A DNA stretch of 64,000 nucleotides from Casuarius casuarius (taxonomy: Eukaryota > Chordata > Aves > Casuariiformes > Casuariidae), in the NCBI GenBank assembly GCA_003342895.1, contig PTFA01000304.1, positions 706,623 to 770,622 of the forward strand, written 5' to 3'. Below, one piece after another: positions 1-10,239 of this stretch. Numbering within the stretch: position 1 is the first letter of the stretch; the number at the start of each line of letters is the position of its first letter. A program made the position numbers and the translations under genes. The notes under the pieces were generated by a model. The model worked only from the letters and a program-made list of their open reading frames with translations, was not told the DNA's origin and made no database searches.

Positions 1-511
1 CAATACACAGTAGTAACCCTGAACAGTAGTAGTGACCCTATGATACTAACATAACAGTGATTGTAATCTTGAAGTTGTGACTTGGTAGTTTCATATGCAG
101 TATATTAAACAAAATCCAACATAATTACATCCATTCACAAAAGGAAAGAAAAAAACTATTCTGTGGCAAGTAAAGTCAGATTAAGGCTTCAAAGTAGAGT
201 AAATGTAAACTCTGCCTGTTTGAAATAAAGAACAAATTTCAAAAGTCAGGAATTTACCTTATACATCTGTGATGATGAAGGGCAGCAGGGGGTTAAGCCC
301 TAAATCAAGTAACAGGGCATAGAGACACCCACTGTGTAACTACACATGCAGACTGCACAAAACAGAACTCCAGAAAAGCAAGCAACCTTTCCTTCTAACT
401 TAAGATACCAGGTATGCTGAACAGCACTATAGTTTTCAGAGTAACAGACTGCCACTTACAGCCATAAGGTATGTTATACACATACAAACCCAAACCACAT
501 ACAGGTGCATG

Positions 512-557
<46 letters not shown>

Positions 558-2830
558 CCCCCTCTGCTTTGGGCATTCACTATATTCTGTGCAACCAAGC
601 GTGAGGGAGGAGTAAAAGCTCCAGATTCGCTGTGCAGCTTCTCAACCCCCTTTGCAGTGGGCTAATGCAGGCATGTTTTAAAGTTAATTTAGCTTTTGAG
701 TTTCTTCCTCTTTTCCATGCACATTGCTATGAAGAGGCGCATTGTGTCAATCTTCACTGTCTGTGCTAGATTTGCAGAGAATTTACCCTATCGTTACAGA
801 GGCTGAAGGCCTACGGGCAGAGCCTACCACAGACACTGCAACATGGGCATAGACCAGACCCAAAGTGCCAGGGTAGTTTTCATTAAAATCCCAAGACCCT
901 GAAAGAGCTGGCACTTGGCATCCTTCACTGCTCCAAGTCATTGATATGTGCCTGCAGAAGCAGATCAGCCTAAAAATAAGTTGGGAGCACACGTGAAGAA
1001 ACCATGAGCACACCTTTCGAAGCTTTTGCCATTGGGCCCATAGCTTCAGGCAAAGGCAAAATTGCTACCTCTGCACTGCTTTAGCCTTTTTTCCATCCTG
1101 ATTTCATTCTTTTAAAGAAGACTCAGTTGGTGCTTTAAATCTAAGATAGATGCTTCTGGGCCCTTCATTCTCTTGCGGGACAATTTTACTGTCCTGAACA
1201 GTTTGCTTGCCATCCGTAAGTATCTAGGCTACATCTCTGCACATGCTCAGCTACAGTATTAATACCTGCAAATGTATAAAGTACAATCAAATACACCTAA
1301 AGTTTCTTGTTCCAGTTTAGAGATAGAAACTTCATAAAACAGCAAAAGTGGGATACAGGAAAGAAGCAGCAAGGGAAGGAAGCTAACTGGGAAACTGTCT
1401 GTGTAAGGAGTAGGGAAATGGGTCTCTTAGGCATCTCAAGATTTACAGAAGAGCCAAGAAGTGACTTCCTGCTATTCAAGTCCAGGCTGAAATATAATAA
1501 ACCACTGCCAGCATAACACTGACTCATATCCATCAGATTTATAAATCAGTACTTTGACAAAAAATGCTCTCTGTTGGCTTCACCATAGACAGTTTTTAAC
1601 TGCTAAGACATGTTGTTTAATCCACTCAATGTTAAATGTCATTTATGCAAAAAACAGTTCTGTGGTACAACATCTGTTAAAAACAATGTTGAAGAACAGG
1701 CAAATGAGATGTTTCATACTGCAAATATGGAAAGCTACCAGATAGCCTTTATGTCATAAGGGCTTGCAGATTAGCATCAGTTAGCCCTATCATCTTTTNT
1801 GTTGTTTAATCTACAAAGAAAAAAAAAATCATTTCTCACAGCTCATTATTCAGGTACTTATTTACTACAGAATGGATACAAAATACATTAAAAAGCTAAA
1901 ACATAAAATATCTAAAACTTAGCCTGTGCTTGAAAGGAAAGCCATGCTGGTTAGAGGTACGATTTCTTATCAATATAATTACAGCAATACAAACTTCACC
2001 CCGCCTTCGTAACAAGGACAAAGCACACCTTTATGAACACTCTTATACCAGCAGAGCTACCTCCACATCAACAGAGAACATACTTCTAGAATGAAGACTT
2101 TTACCTTAGCCCTTAAAGACTTAGATAGCTATGTCCGACTTTTTCTTTTCCCCCCCAAAGCACCTTAAAACTTCAGCTCCTCAGTTACNGGCTACAGAAA
2201 TGTTTATCAAAAAGATTAGGTCCAAATCTTGCTATGTATCATGTGTGGTGCCATGGATGTTTCAGCTGGTAAGATGCTCCTGCATCACTCGTAAACACTT
2301 GAAAATATTCTGCATCATTCCACGAGACTTGGAGCACACCAGCCCACGCGTGCACAGCAGTCTGTGCTCCATCTGACGAGTAAGCGTGCTGGGGGAGGGA
2401 GTGGAAGCGTTTCCAAACCCCACGACTTACCTGAAGGCCAGTCTATGACTTCCTATGACCACGTGTGCTGGGGTCACACAACACACCCAGGTGTGCCATA
2501 TCCCCTAACACCTAAGCGGATGAACAGAAGCTGCCTTTCCGCAGGGCTTCCCACCTCCTTCAGCCCCACGAGGGAGCCCAGCGACCCATCGCAGGGCCAT
2601 GCTGCGGTCGGGCAGCCGACAAGCTGCGATACGGCACGCAGGCGCTCACGCGTGGCAGTGCAAGGCCATGATGAATGCAACAAGACTATCTGAAGCTAAA
2701 ACTTCGAGTCTTTGAGGGGCAAAGATGATAGCAAGAAAAAGCAGTGCACGTATAAAAAAAACTCAGGCTATGTAAAGAGAGCTCGCACCACCTTGACCAA
2801 ACCTGCTTCTGCCATAGACTCGGTGGGTGG
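1..2830. other. Non-coding stretch, presumed GNAS intron
   Basis: The sequence is AT-leaning and contains a CA microsatellite and only short open frames that look like chance. It lies downstream (minus strand) of the Gs-alpha first exon at 3312-3543, so it should be the large intron before GNAS exon 2. I looked for the canonical Gs-alpha exon 1 (start MGCLGNS) and for exon 2 and did not find either, so both should lie left of the window. Confidence 0.55.
517..558. repeat. (CA)n microsatellite
   Basis: An almost pure run of about 20 CA dinucleotides with one CG interruption near the right end. The open frames across it on both strands (poly Thr-His and poly Val-Cys) are artefacts of the repeat. 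Confidence 0.97.
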
Positions 2831-3049
2831 TTTCATGTCGCTAACCAGCCCCGGGGAAGGCACCTGTGCGGGGCCAGGCAGGCACCGCTCCGCCAAAAGC
2901 TCCTACCCAACCGCATCGACGAACGCCCGGAGCNGCCGCCTGGGGCTACGCACAAACCTGCTCCGGTCCGCGGCTCCAGCGGCTCCGAAGCCGCAGCCTT
3001 CGCTCTGCCGCCGCGCCGCCCCACCGGGCCGGGCCCCGCACGGCCCCCG

Positions 3050-3264
3050 NNNNNNNNNNNNNNNNNNNNNNNNNNNNNNNNNNNNNNNNNNNNNNNNNNN
3101 NNNNNNNNNNNNNNNNNNNNNNNNNNNNNNNNNNNNNNNNNNNNNNNNNNNNNNNNNNNNNNNNNNNNNNNNNNNNNNNNNNNNNNNNNNNNNNNNNNNN
3201 NNNNNNNNNNNNNNNNNNNNNNNNNNNNNNNNNNNNNNNNNNNNNNNNNNNNNNNNNNNNNNNN
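3050..3264. other. Assembly gap (215 N)
   Basis: An unbroken run of N immediately inside the intron 3' of the Gs-alpha first exon, within the CpG island. It is typical of GC-rich sequence dropping out of a draft assembly. It could hide regulatory sequence. Confidence 0.99.
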
Positions 3265-3311
3265 GCCGGGCGCGGGGCCGCCCGCCTCGCCGCCGCCGCT
3301 CGCTCACTCAC

Positions 3312-3543
3312 CGAGCAGGAGCAGCCGGTGCGTCTGCTTGTACTCGCGCTTCTCCGCCTTCAGCGTCTTGTCGATGCTCTTGCTGCGCTTCTTGTCCGCC
3401 CGCTCCTTGGCCAGCAGGTCCTGCCGCAGCCGGTGCCGCACCTGCGGGTCGCCGTGCTCCGGGTCCGCCTCGCCGCGGCCGCCGTAGGGCACGGCGGGGC
3501 GCGCGGCGGCCAGGCGGGAGCGCAGGCTGTAGCACAGCCCCAT
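3312..3543 (-). CDS. GNAS: GNAS alternative first exon (XL-alpha-s type), partial gene
   Basis: This exon encodes the N-terminus of a stimulatory G-protein alpha subunit, which couples receptors to adenylyl cyclase at the plasma membrane. It has 77 codons plus one base. The ATG is at 3541-3543 and the donor reads CTCG|GTGAGT at 3312/3311, splitting the Gly codon exactly as in Gs-alpha genes (LLLLG|AGES). The start MGLCYSLR offers Gly2 and Cys4 as possible lipidation sites and matches the start of the long GNAL (XL-Golf) form as I remember it. The C-terminal half (ADKKRSKSIDKTLK...THRLLLLG) is the alpha-N helix plus strand beta-1 and closely resembles the same segment of mammalian XL-alpha-s (AEKKRSKLIDK...THRLLLLG). 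Only about 40 residues precede the helix, against hundreds in mammals. The P-loop and the rest of the G domain lie left of the window. GNAL is the alternative, but the NPEPL1 neighbour on the same strand argues for GNAS. Confidence 0.88.
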
Positions 3544-4299
3544 GGCGCGGAGGGGCGCGGGAGCTGCCGCCCGTCCTCCCTAGGGCGCCGCGGGCATGCT
3601 GCCGGGCAGGGCCGGGCCACGCCGGGCAGGGCAGGGCGAGGCAGCGGCGCCCGGCGGCCTCTTAAAGCGGCCCCGCTTCGCCGGGGCTGCGGAGCACGTT
3701 GTCCCCGCCCCGCTCGCCGCGCCCCCCCCACCCCCCCCCACCGCGCCGGCCGGCGGCGGCGAGACGGCCACACGTGACGCGGACATGTTTACCGTATTCT
3801 TTGGAAAGCGGAGGCGCTTCCCGCGGTGGGGCCGCCGCGAGCGGAGCGACCCCGCCCGGCCCGGACCCGGCGGCGCAGCCACCGCCCGGCCCGCCCGAGG
3901 CCCCTGGCAAAGGCTGGGAAGTCTCATCCCTCCGCTCCCAGCGCTGCAGCCAGCCACCGCTTCCGCGTCCCAGCTGCCACCCGCCAGGGCTTGTCCCACC
4001 GGGGACCAGGCCTGGACCGGCCAGTGTCTTGGGGACATCCCCACCGCCACCGGCGTGTGGAGGGACCCTGTCTGCGCGGGACTCAGGCCAGCCCCAACGC
4101 GCCTCGCCGCGCTCCGCCGCACCACCTCGACCCGCTGGGAGCCCGGACGGCGCGCTGAGACGGGCCCCTCTTGGTGCCCCCACCTTGCTCGCTCCCCACC
4201 GCGAGCGCCCTTACTTGCGCGGGGTTTCTTGGGTTGTCTGTCCGCACTGGCGTCCGGCAGGACGTTAACGACAAAGCTCGCTTGCTTGCTCTGCCCTCT

Positions 4300-7200
4300 G
4301 TTTTGTGACCTCCACATCTGGTTTCTTACAATGAACTTCAAATTTACCTCCTCAGGTGCTATCATTTTACCTGGCTGGGGGTGATAATACTGCCTGTGGT
4401 AATATTATTCCCTCCTCTGGCAGCACACTCTGTGCACAGTACTGCCAATTTTGTCATACTGTATTTTATACTCATCTCCAGACAGCTCTGAGCATTCACT
4501 TACAATATGACTAATAGTCTCTAGGGCCTGGTCACACATCCTGCATTCTGGAGTTAGAGCTTTCCAACCATCTATCTGCGCTTTAGCATGTCTTCTGCGA
4601 ATAGCCTGTATGGTTATTATTAAAATCTCAGTTTCTCCCTTCAGTGCTCTCTCACAAGTTGTGTATTGCCATAAATTTCTCTTTCAAAATCTTCCTGGGA
4701 ATCTGTGCTAGCCAAAGGCTGGAGCTGTTAAGAGAGCTGCGGTGACCCTTTCCTCCCTCCTTATAAACACCACCCAGAAGGTTGAGCAGGTCCTATCCTG
4801 TAGCACAAGTCTGGGTCATAGTCATACAGTTTCTGTTGCTGAAATCAGCAGGACGGCTTTGAAGGAGTAAGGGCTACCCTGCAGGAGCTACACAACTGTC
4901 CACAGAGGTCACTCGTAATCAGATGAGTTAACCAGCTCACATACTTATTTTTTTTCTCCCCATCTTTGCTACTCTTGGGACTCAAGAATTAGACGTTTCA
5001 GGAGGGCCTAAACTAACCTGTTTGGCTTTGCACTGCAGCAGAGGAGGAGTACCCACACGCCTGGGTCCTGCCTCTGCTGGAAGGCAACAGCAAGCAAGTC
5101 CTGGGCGGCTGGCTGCTGGCGTGCCTGCGAGGCTCTCCACCACCCTGCGCTGCAGGGGGGAGCTCGGGCTTCTCTGGGAACTGGCTCTCTGGCATCCTCC
5201 TCCCAGATTGTTTCCAGGCACAATCAACGAAGGCAAGTGGAGATGCCAGGAAAAAGTTCAGGAAATGTATTAAAATGATCTGTGAGTTTGGGCTCAAGCA
5301 CAGACAAAAGCAAATGCTTCACAGTGGGAACATACCCAGCGCATTTTGCACCTATTCCGTAAGAAGACACTGTGTGTTTATGTTCCTTGTAAGAAGGACG
5401 TCAGTTTTTTCAACGACAAATTTATTTCTATTTGACTCCCTTTCAGTGGGGCCCGGTAACAGGACCAGATTCTTACCTCTTCGCTCCCACAAGTTATCCA
5501 GTGGAAAGTCAGCGAGTTTGTTCCTGGAGAAGGGCATCATCTGAGAACCTCGGCTTCTTCCCGTTTGTTGTGTTGCCTATGCAACACTCAGGGCACCTAA
5601 CCAGTAGCCTACTGCCTGGCTGTTACAATAATTAGCAGGTATACAAATTAAATCATTGCACAGCAGATGAGTTCACTTTACACAGATCACAAGTTGCACA
5701 ATCCTAAGCTTCAGAGACAGTTGTGTACGGCAGAAATGAACCAATCTCACAACGTGCTTTAGATGCTCACATGACTCACTTTCTGTCTCCGTTGCCGAAA
5801 TGCCTTTTCCTCCANGACTGAGAGTTCGTCCAGCTGATGAACATACCCCTGAGAATGTAAGACACCAAGCAAATGGAAAGGTCAGGCTAGGGGATTATTA
5901 ATAACAATTTTCTTTTTCTTCCTGTGTTTTTGGGGAGGCACTAGAACAAGGGTAAGGTTATCCTTAGAGACGGGACAATTCTGAGAAGCTTGTTATGTTG
6001 TAGGGATCTGTGCGCCGTCTGCAAAAGGAATGGGAACATTTGAGTGCTTGTGAAGAAAAAAAAAATCCAAACAAAACCAAAATGTAAAATGAGAAGTCAG
6101 AAAGCAGCATTCAGCCCATGAATTTGTTCCCCTGGCTCTGCAAGAAGATAAACATTTTTCCTGTTTGTGCAGTTCATAGTAAGACGAGTTTAGGATTCAT
6201 CTCACTTGTTTTCATGACTTTGAAAACCTTTCCAGTTCAGGTGACTTAATCTTAAAGGATATATCAATGCTCCAGATTTTTCTACACAGCACATCAAACT
6301 TACCTTTGTTGTAAAGTCCTTTTCTCTCCCAGATACGATCTAAAGTAGAAATCTGAAAATGAAGTAGAACTTGAAAGTGAAAGTCAGGCTTTCCCTCATC
6401 CTATTGCACCTCTAATTCCCTACCATAACACGTAAGACTTATGAATTACCTGTTTTAGGAAATCAGAAATTACACGTTCTGGTATATTCCTGGTTACAGC
6501 CCTGGCTATAGTTACTGTATAACTCCATAGTTCCTCTACTTCCCCTTGTTAACAGTGTCAGGCACCGTTCATCAGCTTCCCAGCTTATTCCAGTTAAAGT
6601 TAGTGGCAAAATTTCTGATGGGCTTCAGTGACAGCAAGGATAAAGTCATATATTTCAGCTGGGTAAAGAGTGCATGACACATAGGCAGACACAGGTTGAC
6701 AACTTTTTGAAATCACATACAATTTGAAAGATAGCAGAGGAGGTTACCTCCAAGATCAAACCATCTTTTACCATTTATGTATAGTATTCATCCACATACT
6801 TGGAGAATTTATACCATGTGCCAGTTTCAGGTTTACAGAGCACAGGTTAAGTGGGTTTCACAAAATAAAGAGTGTGTTTCCAACAGGCACAGGTCATGCC
6901 CACAACCACACACTCCGTATTTACACTGCTTCATCTGTGCATGACAAGCTGCATGGCCCCAGGAGCCTCATGTAATGTGTTCAGCTTCTTTCAAACTCCC
7001 TAAGCAAAAAAACATAATGTACCACATTTACAAGAAGCAAGTGTCCATGCATAGTAAAGTGAGAGCTGAGATAAAAGTTTCTTGATTGTTAAATTCTTGC
7101 TATGAAAACTTCCCTAGTAATTTTTGTAGGAAAAAATGAAGAGAGTGCAAAATTTAAGAAAAGCCAAATGCCTAAGGAGACTTGCCTCTTGTAAAACTCA

Positions 7201-9860
7201 GCCACCTGTTGCGATGTGTGGCTGTACCAGCCCAGAAGACGTCCTCCACATCAGGTGTATCAGAAGGCTGTCTGAGGCAGGGAGTCCACGGAAATATTGT
7301 GGCTGTACAGTCTGCTGCTTTCACACACATCTCTACCCCCATCCCTCTGGCAGGCTAGCAGAGTGGGGGTGACTCGGGACCCTGCCTCTTCCCGACTCCC
7401 CAGCAGGGTAGGAAGGGAATAGAGAATTGCTCTCCCAAAGAGCAAGGGAGATCAAGATCTCCAGATCTTTCTAGATCTTTATTCTGTTGCCTCTACCATC
7501 TGCAACAGGGGAAAAAAAAAAAAGTGTAGTGGTTAAAAAGCAGAGCAGGCCATCTGGGAATGCAAGAGTTTCAAGGAAAAGAGAAAGAGAGGCAATAACC
7601 GAGACTGCAGCATTAGAAGAAGAGACATGGACACACAAGTAAAAGAACTTGGATCACCGCCAGGAAATATGTCAGCAAGAGAAAAGTAAATGAGCAAAAT
7701 TTGCATTTATTTGTGCCTTGGGAGAGAAAATAATTGATTGAACTCAAGACATCCTAGGAAAACTCCCAACCCTATTACCGTAAGTGATCTATACATGCAA
7801 TGTTCATTTCGTGTTGCAAAACATTAATGTGTCAGAGTCATTCATGAGCTTTCTGGTGCTCCCCCTCCCACAGGCACTCCTCTCTCCAGTGCACTGAGTT
7901 GCACTCAACTTTTCCAATGTAGGTGGCTGTAGCCTGGCACTCAGTTAAAGGGACCTTCAGTAAAGGAGTTAGCTTTTCAAAGAGGCCCTGTAACTGCAAT
8001 TCCTAGCAAGCCTAGAGCTACAAGGGGTGCTGAGTACCCCTGAAAAATAAATCTTGCCACCCAAGTGCAAAGCAAGGCTTTTAGGGCATAAAGGCAGGCC
8101 TCTGCATTTGTAAAGTTTGCCCAGAGTCTACATGATTCAACATCCACTACAAACTGAGTGTTTTCCATTAATTTTAGCAGAAGCAGGTTCCATCCAGTCT
8201 CTACTTTTAGCCCTTTGCTTCAGGTCAATATGTAGTTGCAGTCATTCCTCTATTTCCTGTATTAATGTCTAGATTAAAAAAGGTAATTGAGTGCCTAATT
8301 TCAATCTTGGGTTGCTAAATCCCTGTTTATGTATGCATCTAAACTGCTAACTTCTTTCAGATTTGAGAGCCAAGAGTTCCTGATACCTACAACCACAAAG
8401 CCACTGTCAGTGGCCTTGTCACATCTCTTAACTCATAGCCAGTTCACGTGTAAAATGAACATCATGATTTTCAGATAAGAGATGACTGTTAGGATTAGCT
8501 ACATTTGAACTGTATTTCAGATACAAAATGACAAAAGTGCTTCTAGTCATGGGAACGTGTTCCCAAGATACTGTCAACAAATGCTATATTACTGTTAGTG
8601 CACAGCAGATTTTTAGCTTCCCACCCTGGGCTCACAAGGACGTAGGCTGAGCAAAACCACCCTTCATCTAGGAAGAGATTCAAAACCATTCCATGTATAA
8701 AGAGAGCAGAGCCTTTATGTGGGGAGACTGGAATATATAGATATGGCTGTGGGGGGACAGCATCCTGGTCTAAATGTCCATTCTGACACCCTTCCAGTCC
8801 ATCTTAGGTTTCCTGAACCTGCAGGGCCAAGTCCTGGACTCCAGAAGCAAAGCTGTGCACCTCACTGCGTGTAGAGTGTAGCTGAAGCGATAGCCATCCA
8901 AGACATTAATATCCTGATTGACTTTGTGCAGATGTTAGCTATCCCAAAGCAATTCCCATGAGCTCCTTCATCATCCTATCTAACATTCATGTTCCCTCTG
9001 GTCCTAACAATGCAGTGAGAGATAACTGACTGCTCGTGGCAAGAAAAAGGACGTTTGTCACTGTGAGTACTGCATTATGAGTTCAAATGACAATGTGGGT
9101 ATAAATTAAAGTGTGATTATTTGTTCCTGGGTGTATTCCTCTTGCCAGACTTCTGAAGGCTCTCACTGAAGCGCTTTTTGGTAGTAATGGCAGTCTGTGC
9201 TCTGGGCTGACCACTGACAAGTCAGGATCCCTGGGCACAGAACCAGCCAATATCACCATCCACACGCCAAAGTCCAGACTTTCCTTCTGTTATGCACAGT
9301 GGAACTGGCTATGTTTCCTCTCGACTATCTTTATGGACTCTTAGTTCATTCTTAGCATCATGTCTCAGTTTTACTTGAAGAATAACAAAATATTTCACCC
9401 TTCTTCACCAATTGAAGATTGTCTGTGAGGTTCCCTACAGTAGCTCTCAGGGGCCTTAAGCCGTCACCTTGAGAAATATTTAGGGCTTCAGCTGGAAGAA
9501 AAAAAAAGAGCATGTTTTTAAACCCCTTTTCATTCAGAATTCACTTAACCAGATGACCTGTCTAATTCCCCTGGTTGTACTGGGGTTTATGCATCTATCT
9601 AGCAGCAGTGTACTACATAATAGATGTCCAGCATCGGGCTAGAAAACCTCTGGGATTGTGCTTGTGAAAACAGAATAGCAATATTTTGATAAAACAGCTT
9701 ATTTCCATTTCTTAACTGGTTTTCCTACAGACTGCAGATCCTTCCTGTTTCCCCTCCGTCCCTTTCTAGCAGATAAAGTGACACGGTTGTTGTTGAGATC
9801 ATTGTGGCCCCTCCAGTGAGCCAGGGTTGTCTTGGGACTCCCTGCATAAACACGGCAAGT
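4300..9860. other. Intergenic, nothing recognised
   Basis: AT-leaning sequence with only short chance open frames. No exon with splice sites matching a known family, no RNA gene and no well-preserved transposon was found. It lies between the 5' ends of GNAS (minus) and the PIEZO remnant (plus), so distal enhancers or lost 5' PIEZO exons could be here. Confidence 0.5.
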
Positions 9861-9949
9861 TTTCAAGGATAATACACAACATAAATGAGCAGTCCGGTTC
9901 TGTCAACACGAGCCTGTGTGTTTGTAAGGACCCTTGAATGTGTTTTTAA

Positions 9950-10110
9950 AATTACTTGGGCGGGTATTTTTAGCTGTGAGAGCCTCTCCAGCCTCCGCGC
10001 GGCCCTCTCCCCCTCTCCCAGGCGCGCTTCCTCGCTCGCCGCGGCTCCCACGGAGGGATGTTCCCGCAGAGCCGGCTCCCTGCTGCACCGGCCCGGCCTC
10101 CTGTTATTCA
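9950..10110. promoter_or_regulatory. Small CpG-rich patch, possible promoter or enhancer
   Basis: A short, abruptly GC-rich stretch with clustered CpG (such as GCGCGGCCC, GGCGCGC, CTCGCTCGCCGCGG) in an otherwise AT-rich intergenic region between GNAS and the PIEZO remnant. No open frame or splice pattern could be assigned. It might be the former promoter or first exon of the PIEZO gene or an upstream GNAS-locus promoter, but nothing in the sequence decides this. Confidence 0.35.
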
Positions 10111-10239
10111 GGCTACACTGACATCTGTTGGCTCTTATCAACAAAGGTAGTGAAAAACAAAACCGGTTGGTTTCGTGCGCTGAGATAGCGCTCACGGGCA
10201 GAAACAAATAACTGGGCGAGTAATCTTGCAATAACACTG

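Larger units (their letters stand above)
2860..4260. promoter_or_regulatory. CpG island around GNAS XL-type first exon
   Basis: Very GC- and CpG-rich sequence surrounds the minus-strand exon at 3312-3543 and extends several hundred bases upstream of its ATG (higher coordinates). It holds a C-rich run at 3722-3740 and an E-box CACGTGAC at 3771-3778 (USF/MITF-type core). No clear TATA box was seen, which fits a CpG-island promoter. In mammals the matching XL-alpha-s promoter is an imprinted, differentially methylated region. Birds are not known to imprint GNAS, so methylation here is an open question. The long open frames on both strands reflect the base composition. Confidence 0.75.

Noticed and set aside
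395..665. Open frames across the CA repeat on both strands
   Set aside because: They are created by the microsatellite.
3312..3543. Exon assigned to GNAL because of the MGLCYSLR start
   Set aside because: NPEPL1 on the same strand within 60 kb is a GNAS neighbour in other amniotes, and the alpha-N helix is closer to XL-alpha-s. GNAL remains the stated alternative.
3580..4384. Long open frames (up to 262 codons) on both strands in the CpG island
   Set aside because: Proline/arginine/alanine-rich, opposite-strand shadows in GC-rich sequence; no domain or splice logic.
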